Shown here piece after piece: positions 1-6,762 of a stretch of 54,960 bases of DNA. The DNA is from Alphaproteobacteria bacterium (GTDB lineage: Bacteria; Pseudomonadota; Alphaproteobacteria; SMXS01). Under the pieces are notes generated by a model. It ran no database searches. It was not told the DNA's origin and saw only the letters and a program-made list of their open reading frames with translations. The position numbers and the translations under genes were made by a program. How positions within the stretch are numbered: position 1 is the stretch's first letter; the number at the start of each line of letters is the position of its first letter. Where the stretch lies: assembly GCA_016124315.1 (NCBI GenBank), contig WGNW01000034.1:1-54960 (forward strand). Direction: 5' to 3'.

Positions 1-101
1 GCCAAAAGTACTTTTACTTCTATCTCGCGTACAATTGCGGCGGCAAGGACGTGGCCGCCGGCATCGCGGACAGACACGCGATGTGGAAGCCCTTCAATTA
101 A
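1..101 (+). CDS. 3' end of an unidentified gene (partial)
   Basis: Reading from base 3, an open frame of 32 codons ends at a TAA at 99-101. The visible tail is rich in Tyr and Phe at its start, then has a CGG pair, and ends with HAMWKPFN. The start lies outside the window. I do not recognise the family. The tail is too short to assign a function, and it could also be a chance open frame. Confidence 0.4.
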   Translation, partial: QKYFYFYLAYNCGGKDVAAGIADRHAMWKPFN

Positions 102-197
102 CCGCAGCGAAGCGCAGGCGGAACCGGCACTAACCGGGAAAACCGGCAGCCGTGCAAATTCCCTAAAGTCACGGGCGCTGGTGCACAGCGGGCGTGG

Positions 198-225
198 TTG
201 CAGCGCAAACCGCGTCTGCTATAGT
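198..225 (+). promoter_or_regulatory. Candidate sigma-70-type promoter of the pnt operon
   Basis: A TTGCAG (198-203) and a TATAGT (220-225) are separated by 16 bp. They lie about 50 bp before the pntAA start, in the only intergenic space upstream of the operon. The matches to TTGACA/TATAAT are good, but this is a pattern call only. Confidence 0.5.
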
Positions 226-275
226 CCCGGCCAACGATAAACACCGCCTAGAAAAACGGTATACGGGACTTTTTC

Positions 276-1427
276 ATGAAAATCGCTGTACCAAAAGAAC
301 GGCGACCGCACGAGCGCCGCGTCGCGGTTTCGCCTGACACGGTCAAGAAACTCTCGGGCCTCGGCTTCGACGTGGTCGTCGAAACCGGCGCCGGCGAAGC
401 CGCCGCCATGCCCGACCGTCTGTTTTCGGACGCCGGCGCCACGATCGCTCCCGACGCCGCGTCCGCCTATGCCGATGCCGACGTCGTCTTCAAGATCCAG
501 CGCCCGCTGCGTGCCGGCGAAGGAGAGATCGACGAGCTGGCCCTCATCGGGCGCGGCGCTTACCTGATCGCGTCGCTGGCGCCCTATCAGGATATGGAAG
601 GCCTTCAGGCCTATGCAAGCGCCGGCGTGAACGCCATGGCCATGGAGCTGATGCCGCGCATCACCCGCGCCCAGTCCATGGACATCCTGAGCTCGCAGAA
701 CAACCTGGCCGGCTACAAGGCGGCGATCGAGGCGGCGAACCACTACAACCGCGCCATGCCGATGATGATGACCGCCGCCGGCACCGTGGCGCCCGCCAAG
801 GTGATGATCTTCGGCGCCGGCGTCGCCGGCCTGCAGGCCGTCGCCACCGCCAAGCGGATGGGCGGCATCGTCACCGCCACCGACGTGCGGCCCGCCACCA
901 AGGAGCAGGTGGAATCCCTGGGCGGCAAGTTCCTGATGGTCGAGGACGAGGAATCCAAGCAGGCCGAGACCGCCGCCGGCTACGCCAAGGAGATGAGCGA
1001 CGAATACAAGGCCAAGCAGGCCAAGCTCATCGCCGACACCATCGCCAAGCAGGACATCGCCATCACCACCGCGCTGATCCCGGGCCGCCCCGCGCCCAAG
1101 CTGATCAGCGAGGACATGGTGAAGTCCATGAAGCCCGGCTCGGTGATCTTCGACCTGGCCGCCGAGACCGGCGGCAACTGCGAGCTGACCGTTCCCGGCG
1201 AGGTGGCGGTGCGCCACGACGTCACCATCATCGGCTACTTCAACGTGCCGAGCCGGGTGCCGGTGGACGCCTCCAACCTGTTCGCCAAGAACCTGCTCAA
1301 CTTCATCACCCCCCACGTGAAGGACGGCGCGCTGTCGTTCGACTGGGAAGACGAGACCGTGGCCGGGATCCTGCTGACCCGGGACGGCCAGGTCGTCCAT
1401 CCCCAATTCTCCGGCACGGGAGCATAG
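276..1427 (+). CDS. pntAA: NAD(P) transhydrogenase subunit alpha part 1 (PntAA)
   Basis: This is domain I of the proton-translocating transhydrogenase. It binds NAD(H) on the cytoplasmic face and passes hydride to NADP bound by PntB, driven by the proton-motive force. The 383-residue protein has the alanine-dehydrogenase/PntA fold: an N-terminal MKIAVPKER motif, an SSQNNLAGYKA motif, and the Rossmann segment GAGVAGLQAVATAKRMG near residues 185-205, followed by TDVRPATKEQ. It ends before any membrane segment, so the alpha subunit is split as in Rhodospirillum rubrum rather than fused as in E. coli. The stop lies 2 nt before pntAB, so the genes form one operon. Confidence 0.96.
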   Translation: MKIAVPKERRPHERRVAVSPDTVKKLSGLGFDVVVETGAGEAAAMPDRLFSDAGATIAPDAASAYADADVVFKIQRPLRAGEGEIDELALIGRGAYLIASLAPYQDMEGLQAYASAGVNAMAMELMPRITRAQSMDILSSQNNLAGYKAAIEAANHYNRAMPMMMTAAGTVAPAKVMIFGAGVAGLQAVATAKRMGGIVTATDVRPATKEQVESLGGKFLMVEDEESKQAETAAGYAKEMSDEYKAKQAKLIADTIAKQDIAITTALIPGRPAPKLISEDMVKSMKPGSVIFDLAAETGGNCELTVPGEVAVRHDVTIIGYFNVPSRVPVDASNLFAKNLLNFITPHVKDGALSFDWEDETVAGILLTRDGQVVHPQFSGTGA

Positions 1428-1429
1428 AC

Positions 1430-1735
1430 ATGGAAGCTGTCGATCCCTTCGTATTCCAGCTCGCGATCTTCGTGCTCGCGATCTTCGTCGGCTACTACGT
1501 GGTCTGGAGCGTGACGCCAGCCCTGCATACGCCGCTGATGGCGGTCACCAACGCCATCTCCTCGGTGATCGTGGTGGGCGCGCTGATCGCCGTGGGCGTG
1601 CAGCTGGTCACCGGTACCGAGTGGACGTCCAAGATCCTCGGCTTCTTCGCGCTGATGATGGCCTCCGTGAACATTTTCGGCGGCTTCCTCGTCACCCAGC
1701 GCATGCTCGCCATGTACAAGAAAAAAGAAAAGTAG
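1430..1735 (+). CDS. pntAB: NAD(P) transhydrogenase subunit alpha part 2 (PntAB)
   Basis: This small integral membrane protein of 101 residues supplies the alpha-side transmembrane helices of the proton channel. Three to four hydrophobic segments are visible: FVFQLAIFVLAIFVGYYVVW, the ISSVIVVGALIAVG region, and the FFALMMASVNIFGGFLVT region. A Lys-rich tail follows. It starts 2 nt after pntAA and ends 15 nt before pntB, with a GGAGGAGG-like ribosome binding site between. Length and position match the three-gene pnt operons of Rhodospirillales. Confidence 0.95.
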   Translation: MEAVDPFVFQLAIFVLAIFVGYYVVWSVTPALHTPLMAVTNAISSVIVVGALIAVGVQLVTGTEWTSKILGFFALMMASVNIFGGFLVTQRMLAMYKKKEK

Positions 1736-1750
1736 GGAGGAGGCCGGCCC

Positions 1751-3154
1751 ATGAGTCCCAATCTCACCGCGCTCCTGTACCTCGCGGCAGGCGTGCTCTT
1801 CATCCTGGCCCTGCGCGGCCTGTCGTCGCCCGAGACCTCGCGGCGGGGCAACCGGCTCGGCATGCTGGGCATGGCCATCGCCGTCGGCACCGTGCTCGCC
1901 AACATCGCGCCGGAGCTCGACGGCATCACCATCGCCATGATCGGCGGCGGCATCGCCATCGGCGGCGGCATCGGCGCCATCATCGCCCGGCGCGTGCCGA
2001 TGACGGCCATGCCCCAGCTGGTCGCCGCGTTCCACAGCCTGGTCGGCCTCGCCGCCGTGCTGGTGGCGGCGAGCGCGTTCTACTCGCCGTCGGCGTTCGG
2101 CATCGGCGCGGTCGGCGCCATCCACACCGAAAGCCTGGTGGAGATGTCGCTGGGCACCGCCATCGGCGCCATCACCTTCACCGGCTCGGTGATCGCCTTC
2201 ACCAAGCTGCAGGGCCTGGTGTCGGGCGCGCCCGTCACCTTCCCCGGCCAGCACCTGCTCAACGCCCTGCTGGGCCTGATCCTGGCGGCGCTGATCGTCT
2301 ATTTCTGCATGACCCAGCAGGCCTGGGTGATCTGGTCGATCGCCGGCCTGTCCTTCGTGCTGGGCATCACCCTGATCATCCCCATCGGCGGCGCCGACAT
2401 GCCGGTGGTGGTGTCCATGCTGAACTCCTATTCGGGCTGGGCGGCGGCCGGCATCGGCTTCACCCTGTCCAACACCGCGCTGATCATCACCGGCGCGCTG
2501 GTGGGCTCGTCGGGCGCCATCCTCAGCTACATCATGTGCAAGGGCATGAACCGCTCGTTCTTCAACGTGATCCTGGGCGGCTTCGGCGGCGAGGCCGACG
2601 CCGGCGCGACGGGCGGCGTGGCCGAGACCCGGCCGGTGAAGCGCGGCTCGGCCGAGGACGCGGCCTTCATCATGAAGAACGCCGGCTCGATCATCATCGT
2701 CCCCGGCTACGGCATGGCCGTCGCCCAGGCGCAGCACGCGCTCAAGGAGATGACCGACGAGCTGAAGAAGGAAGGCGTCGACATCAAGTACGCCATCCAT
2801 CCGGTCGCCGGCCGCATGCCTGGCCACATGAACGTGCTGCTGGCCGAGGCCAGCGTGCCCTACGACGAGGTGTTCGAGCTGGAGGACATCAACTCGTCGT
2901 TCAGCCAGGCGGACGTGGCCTTCGTCATCGGCGCCAACGACGTGACCAACCCGGCGGCCAAGACCAACAAGGCCAGCCCGATCTACGGCATGCCGGTGCT
3001 CGACGTGGAGAACGCCAAGACGGTGCTGTTCGTCAAGCGCGGCATGGGCTCGGGCTATGCGGGCATCGAGAACGAGCTGTTCTTCCGCGACAACACCATG
3101 ATGCTGTTCGGCGACGCCAAGAAGATGGTCGAGGAGATCGTCAAGTCGCTGTAG
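1751..3154 (+). CDS. pntB: NAD(P) transhydrogenase subunit beta (PntB)
   Basis: PntB carries the remaining transmembrane helices (domain II) and the cytoplasmic NADP(H)-binding domain III. The 467-residue protein starts with about 270 hydrophobic, Gly-rich residues, including [21 protein letters not shown] and the [20 protein letters not shown] helix. Domain III begins near residue 285; it holds [14 protein letters not shown] (the NADP-binding [10 protein letters not shown] fingerprint), [18 protein letters not shown], and the [10 protein letters not shown] and [10 protein letters not shown] loops. All key motifs are present. A hairpin terminator follows after about 25 nt, so pntB closes the operon. 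The enzyme makes NADPH for biosynthesis. Confidence 0.97.
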   Translation: MSPNLTALLYLAAGVLFILALRGLSSPETSRRGNRLGMLGMAIAVGTVLANIAPELDGITIAMIGGGIAIGGGIGAIIARRVPMTAMPQLVAAFHSLVGLAAVLVAASAFYSPSAFGIGAVGAIHTESLVEMSLGTAIGAITFTGSVIAFTKLQGLVSGAPVTFPGQHLLNALLGLILAALIVYFCMTQQAWVIWSIAGLSFVLGITLIIPIGGADMPVVVSMLNSYSGWAAAGIGFTLSNTALIITGALVGSSGAILSYIMCKGMNRSFFNVILGGFGGEADAGATGGVAETRPVKRGSAEDAAFIMKNAGSIIIVPGYGMAVAQAQHALKEMTDELKKEGVDIKYAIHPVAGRMPGHMNVLLAEASVPYDEVFELEDINSSFSQADVAFVIGANDVTNPAAKTNKASPIYGMPVLDVENAKTVLFVKRGMGSGYAGIENELFFRDNTMMLFGDAKKMVEEIVKSL

Positions 3155-3180
3155 CCGAAGGGCGGACGCAACGAACGGAA

Positions 3181-3204
3181 AGGCCGCCTGCGGGCGGCCT
3201 TTTT
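3181..3204 (+). terminator. Rho-independent terminator after pntB
   Basis: AGGCCGCC (3181-3188) and GGCGGCCT (3193-3200) form an 8-bp stem around a TGCG loop, and four more T follow. It lies 27 nt after the pntB stop. Confidence 0.85.
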
Positions 3205-3242
3205 GTTTGCCGGCGCCGCCCGCGCGCGCTAGCTTGCCCGCC

Positions 3243-3308
3243 ATGACGACGTCCCGCAGCACCATCCTCTGGATTATCCCCGGTCCCGGCGACCGGGGCG
3301 GTGCCTGA
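3243..3308 (+). other. Candidate 21-codon leader ORF with competing hairpins
   Basis: An ATG at 3243 opens a 21-residue frame containing STILWIIPGPG and stopping at TGA 3306-3308. It overlaps a perfect 8-bp hairpin, CCCCGGTC (3278-3285) with GACCGGGG (3291-3298). The next hairpin is GGTGC (3300-3304) with GCACC (3314-3318). The GGGG arm of the first can instead pair with CCCC at 3317-3320, so the two structures compete. This resembles an attenuation leader before the exporter gene. There is no clear Shine-Dalgarno sequence, so translation is an inference. Confidence 0.35.
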
Positions 3309-3360
3309 CGTCTGCACCCCACCGGCCGCGCGGGCGACGCGCCGCCGGTGACCCTGCAAC

Positions 3361-3395
3361 GCGATCGCTCGCCCTCTGACAGAAGAAGCGATCGC
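3361..3395 (+). promoter_or_regulatory. Paired GCGATCGC palindromes around the exporter ribosome binding site
   Basis: GCGATCGC occurs at 3361-3368 and again at 3388-3395, directly before the ATG at 3396. The two copies can form an 8-bp stem whose loop holds the purine-rich ribosome binding site AGAAGAAG. Each copy is also a palindrome, so they could instead be protein binding sites. Either arrangement could affect translation of the downstream gene. Confidence 0.4.
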
Positions 3396-4325
3396 ATGAG
3401 CACCGTCCTCGACCGACCCGAAACCCGATCCTCCCGCCAGCTGGCCGGCTACGGCCTCGGCGCGCTCGGCGCCGTGCTGTTCTCGACCAAGAGCATCGCC
3501 ATCAAGCTGGCCTATGCGGAAGGGGTGGACGCGCAGACCCTGCTCGCCCTGCGCATGGTGATCTCGCTGCCGTTCTACCTGGCGATCGGCGCCGTGGCGC
3601 TGCGGGCGCGCCGGCGCGAGGGCGCGGCCGCCATCGAGCCGGCGCTCGCCGGCCGGGCGGCGCTGGTGGGCGTGCTGGGCTACTGGTTCGCCAGCTACGT
3701 GGACTTCATGGGCCTGGAGCACATCAGCGCGCAGTTCGAGCGGCTGATCCTGTTCACCTATCCGCTGTTCACGGTGGTGTTCGGCGCGCTGTTCTTCGGC
3801 CAGAGGGTGCGGCCGCGGGCGCTGCTGGCCTTCGTCTTCTCCTATGCCGGCCTCGCCCTGCTGTTCGCCGGTGCCACCGCGACGGGCCCGGACCTCTACC
3901 GGGGCACAGGCCTCGTGCTGATGGCGGCGGTCGCCTTCGCGCTCTACCAGCTGCTCGCCAAGCAGGTGATCGCCCGGACGGGACCGCGGCTGTTCACCTG
4001 CATCGCCATGTCGTCGGCGGGGGCGGTCGCCATCGGCCAGTTCCTGGTGACCCATCCGTCCGCCGCCCTGCTGGTGCCGCCCCGGGCCGCCGCCAGCGCC
4101 GTGTTCCTGGCGATCGGCGCGACGGTGGTGCCGTCGTTCCTGCTGAACGCGGCGCTGCACCGCATCTCGGCCCAGGCCAACGCGGTGATCGGCACGCTGA
4201 GCCCGCTCGCCACCATCGGCCTCGCCGCGCTGATCCTGGGCGAAACCATGTCGGGCACCGACTGGCTGGGCGCCGCCCTGGTCATCGCCGGCGTCGGCTG
4301 GTTCACCCTGGCGGATCGGCGGTGA
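3396..4325 (+). CDS. EamA/DMT-superfamily transporter
   Basis: This is a ten-helix inner-membrane exporter of the drug/metabolite transporter superfamily; the substrate is unknown. The 309-residue protein has two EamA repeats. The first starts at about residue 15 (GYGLGALGAVLFSTKSIAIK) and the second at about 160 (LVLMAAVAFALYQLLAKQV). The conserved SPLATIGLAALILGE helix, with its conserved Glu, is near the C-terminus. I chose the ATG at 3396 because a purine-rich ribosome binding site precedes it. The GTG at 3348 would add 16 charged residues that do not look like part of the family. The preceding leader suggests regulated expression. Confidence 0.85.
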   Translation: MSTVLDRPETRSSRQLAGYGLGALGAVLFSTKSIAIKLAYAEGVDAQTLLALRMVISLPFYLAIGAVALRARRREGAAAIEPALAGRAALVGVLGYWFASYVDFMGLEHISAQFERLILFTYPLFTVVFGALFFGQRVRPRALLAFVFSYAGLALLFAGATATGPDLYRGTGLVLMAAVAFALYQLLAKQVIARTGPRLFTCIAMSSAGAVAIGQFLVTHPSAALLVPPRAAASAVFLAIGATVVPSFLLNAALHRISAQANAVIGTLSPLATIGLAALILGETMSGTDWLGAALVIAGVGWFTLADRR

Positions 4326-4400
4326 GACGACGAATGTTGTCCGGTCCGTCGACCCGATACATATCTGTAGAGGATAGTTCGCATCTGATTCCTGAACGTG

Positions 4401-4646
4401 ATGGCACTCAACATTCTGGACCCCGAAATCGACCGTCTCGCCAGGGAACTGGCGAGGCTTACCGGCACATCAGCAACCGAGGCCATAAGGCAGGCATTGT
4501 CGGAGAAGATCGCCACCCTCCAAAAACCGAAGAAGGCTTCCCTAGAGGAGCTGATGAGGATCGCGGAAGCTGTGGACCGACTGCCCATCCTCGATCCGCG
4601 GGACCCGGACGAGATGCTTTGCGACGAGTTCGGGATACCCAAGTAG
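4401..4646 (+). CDS. Orphan VapB-type antitoxin (PSK/Rv0623 family)
   Basis: This is an 81-residue protein with the MALNILDPEIDRLARELA start and the GTSATEAIRQAL helix of Rv0623/PSK-type VapB antitoxins. It ends with the family-like C-terminal DEMLCDEFGIPK. In this family the N-terminal half dimerises and binds DNA, and the tail blocks a PIN-domain RNase. No PIN-domain gene follows: the next 360 bases hold only a decayed gene and a terminator, so the antitoxin has no visible partner. A GTG one codon upstream is also possible; ATG fits the family start better. Confidence 0.75.
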   Translation: MALNILDPEIDRLARELARLTGTSATEAIRQALSEKIATLQKPKKASLEELMRIAEAVDRLPILDPRDPDEMLCDEFGIPK

Positions 4647-4722
4647 TGGTCCCGACGGCAGCAGGCGCCTCATGACGGACCAGAGCCAGAGTGACCGCTT
4701 CCCTCGATCAAGGTAGGCCGCC

Positions 4723-4949
4723 GTGCTGACCGCGTATTCCGGAGACTGCTGGCGCGCCATGCTGCCCGAGCGGATCGGCGCGGTGCTGGCGGCGCCCGCA
4801 CCAGGTTCGGCGGGCCGATACCACGCACCGGGTCAGGTGACCCTCTACATGAGTGCCAAGGCGGATTGGTGCCTGGCCGCGATCAGCACGTCGTCCTGTT
4901 CCGTTGGAACGAACCGGGAGGGCCGATCGTCACCGTCCCGGAATGCTGA
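4723..4949 (+). pseudogene. Decayed RES-domain-like gene
   Basis: From a GTG at 4723 the frame reads SGDCWRAMLPER, then GRYHAPGQVTLYMSA. This resembles the N-terminal part of RES-domain toxins (a GRF/GRY, PG, LYLS pattern). After about 50 residues this similarity stops. In another frame the segment HVVLFRWNEPGGPIVTVPEC ends at TGA 4947-4949 and looks like a RES-type C-terminus. The middle of a normal RES protein (about 90-100 residues) appears deleted, with a frameshift. RES toxins use an NAD-binding ADP-ribosyltransferase-like fold. The assignment comes from remembered motifs and is uncertain. An upstream in-frame fragment starting MTDQSQSDRF stops at 4716. Confidence 0.4.
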
Positions 4950-4963
4950 CCTCCAGAAACACG

Positions 4964-4987
4964 AAAGCCGCCCGATGGGCGGCTTTT
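4964..4987. terminator. Bidirectional hairpin terminator between the RES remnant and rpsU
   Basis: AAAGCCGCCC (4964-4973) and GGGCGGCTTT (4977-4986) form a 10-bp stem with a GAT loop. A T follows on the plus strand. Read on the minus strand it ends the rpsU transcript, 23 nt after the rpsU stop codon. Confidence 0.75.
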
Positions 4988-5009
4988 GCGGTCCGGTATC
5001 CGGAGAGGC

Positions 5010-5216
5010 TCAGAGCGAGCCGTCGCGCTCGGCGCGCTTGCGCTCCAGCTTGCGGGCGCGGCGAATCGCCGTGGCGTGCTCGCGGGCGCGGCGCTCGGAC
5101 GGCTTTTCGTAGAAACGGCGGAGCTTCATCTCCCGGTAGATACCTTCGCGCTGCATCTTCTTCTTCAGGGCACGCAGCGCCTGATCGACATTGTTGTCAC
5201 GAACGGAAACCTGCAC
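5010..5216 (-). CDS. rpsU: 30S ribosomal protein S21
   Basis: S21 is the last small-subunit protein to assemble and helps place the mRNA near the anti-Shine-Dalgarno region. The 68-residue, strongly basic protein begins [20 protein letters not shown] and has the family motif [20 protein letters not shown]. The length is normal. It is transcribed alone, divergently from coq9, and is closed by the hairpin at 4964-4987. Confidence 0.96.
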   Translation of the reverse strand: MQVSVRDNNVDQALRALKKKMQREGIYREMKLRRFYEKPSERRAREHATAIRRARKLERKRAERDGSL

Positions 5217-5365
5217 GTTCTCTCCTGTTTCTGATGGGGCCCATGGCCGACATATAGGTTCGTCGCCAGCCTATTCCAGCCGGCAAGGTGGCGCGTATGT
5301 ACCATTTCGTCCAGGTCTTGTGAAGCCCTTTGACCGGCCGCACCTGAGTAACCATATTCATTTCC

Positions 5366-6040
5366 ATGACCGAAACGGACGCCGACCATCTCGATCCGCT
5401 GCGGCGCCGGCTGCTGGAGGCCGCGCTGCCCCACATCCCGTTCGACGGCTGGAGCGCCATCAGCCTGAACAAGGCGGCGCGGGACATCGGCGAGGACGAG
5501 GGCACCGCCGGCATGGCGTTCCCCGGCGGCGCCCGCGACCTGCTGGATTTCTTCGCCCGCGACGCCGACGCCCGCATGCTCGCCCGGCTCGACGAGCTGG
5601 ACATCGGATCCATGCGCATCCGCGACCGGATACGGACGGCGGTGCGCAGCCGGATTGAGGCCGTCGCCGCCCACAAGGAGGCGGAGCGCCGCGCCCTCAG
5701 CTTTCTCAGCCTGCCCGGCAACGCGCCGCTCGGCCTGCGCATGGCGTCGCGCACCGTCGACCTGATGTGGCGGGCGGCGGGCGATGCGTCCACCGACTTC
5801 AGCTTCTACACCAAGCGGCTGTCCCTGGGCGGCGTCTACACCAGCACCGTGCTGTTCTGGGTCGCCGACAGCTCCGAGAACTCGGCGGACACCTGGGCCT
5901 TCCTCGACCGCCGCATCGAGGACGTGATGACCGTCGAGAAGGCCAAGGCCCGCCTCCGCGAGCGCCTCAACGAGGTCCCGTCGCTGGCCGCCTGCCTGTC
6001 GCGGCTGCGCTATCCCGGCGAAACCAGGATGAAGCCCTAG
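5366..6040 (+). CDS. COQ9-family ubiquinone biosynthesis protein
   Basis: This is a 224-residue homologue of COQ9, a lipid-binding TetR-fold protein that presents ubiquinone intermediates to the COQ7-type hydroxylase. The N-terminal LRRRLLEAALPHIPFDGWS and the C-terminal DLMWRAAGDASTDFSFYTKRLSLGGVY segment (conserved WR.AGD.STD..+YTKR motif) are diagnostic. It has no DNA-binding Tyr/HTH core like a true repressor. The stop overlaps that of the converging tetR gene. With ubiX (13.3 kb) and the UbiH/COQ6 gene (17.1 kb) it makes a loose ubiquinone gene set. Confidence 0.9.
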   Translation: MTETDADHLDPLRRRLLEAALPHIPFDGWSAISLNKAARDIGEDEGTAGMAFPGGARDLLDFFARDADARMLARLDELDIGSMRIRDRIRTAVRSRIEAVAAHKEAERRALSFLSLPGNAPLGLRMASRTVDLMWRAAGDASTDFSFYTKRLSLGGVYTSTVLFWVADSSENSADTWAFLDRRIEDVMTVEKAKARLRERLNEVPSLAACLSRLRYPGETRMKP

Positions 6041-6675
6041 CTCGCCTGCGGGGAGAGCACCTTCCGCAGGGCGGTCTCGACGAACCGCACCCAGGCCTCG
6101 TCGCCGATCAGATCGGCGGCCAGGGTCTCGTGATGGGCGAGCCCGGCCATGAAGATGTGGATGGCGGCGCGGGCGTGGGACAGGTTCAGGTCGGGCGAGG
6201 CGTCGCCCTCCGCGACCGCGCGCCGGAGTTCCTCGATCAGCAGGGCGGAGGCGTCATCGACGAACTCCCGGGCGAGGGCGGCGACCTTCGGCTCGATGGC
6301 GGCGGCGGCATACATCTCCGCGATCAGCCGCCGGAGGGTGGCCTGGCCGGGGCTCATCAGCAGGCCGAGCTGGCGCACGATGCCGTCGATGGCCGGACCC
6401 GAGGTGTCCCGGGCGACAGGCCTCAGGATGCGGGCAACCGTCTCGGAGAACACCGCCAGCAGCAGCCGCTCCTTGCCGTCGAAATGGCGGTAGACCGCCG
6501 GCTCGGTCACGCCGACGCATTCCGCCACCGCCTTCATGGTGGTGTTGCGGTAGCCGCGCTCGGCGATCAGCTTGGTCGCCTCCTCGAGGATGCGCTCGCG
6601 CGTGTGGGCGCCGTCGCGGCCGCCCCTCGCGCGGGGCGCCTTGTTCGGGAGCTTGGCATGGGCGCGTGCGGGCAC
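6037..6675 (-). CDS. TetR/AcrR-family transcriptional regulator
   Basis: The 212-residue protein has a basic N-terminal tail, then a TetR DNA-binding domain at about residues 22-70 (THTRERILEEATKLIAERGYRNTTM, followed by VGVTEPAVYRHFDGKERLL). A helical ligand-binding domain with a conserved-looking core follows. It is divergent from the RPH-like gene, and a perfect inverted repeat sits in the 87-bp space between them (6708-6723). The likely role is an autoregulated repressor of that gene, relieved by a small ligand. Its last codon overlaps the coq9 stop through a shared CTAG. Confidence 0.9.
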   Translation of the reverse strand: MPARAHAKLPNKAPRARGGRDGAHTRERILEEATKLIAERGYRNTTMKAVAECVGVTEPAVYRHFDGKERLLLAVFSETVARILRPVARDTSGPAIDGIVRQLGLLMSPGQATLRRLIAEMYAAAAIEPKVAALAREFVDDASALLIEELRRAVAEGDASPDLNLSHARAAIHIFMAGLAHHETLAADLIGDEAWVRFVETALRKVLSPQAS

Positions 6676-6707
6676 CGGGCGGCCTTTCCTTTGCGCTTGG
6701 AAGTGAA

Positions 6708-6723
6708 GTTAGCTACTGCTAAC
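6708..6723. promoter_or_regulatory. Candidate TetR operator
   Basis: GTTAGC (6708-6713) and GCTAAC (6718-6723) are perfect inverted 6-mers with a 4-bp TACT spacer. The site lies 33 bp before tetR and 40 bp before the RPH-like gene. Size, symmetry and position fit the operator of the adjacent TetR protein. TAACAT at its right edge could double as a -10 element. Confidence 0.65.
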
Positions 6724-6762
6724 ATATCTGCATTGGGGAAGACGTAGCATGGGGAGAGCAGG

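Noticed and set aside
1235..3403. Long minus-strand open frame of 722 codons over pntAB-pntB and the spacer
   Set aside because: It runs antisense to three clear genes, is rich in His, Arg, Gly and Ala from GC-rich codon structure, and has no family motif.
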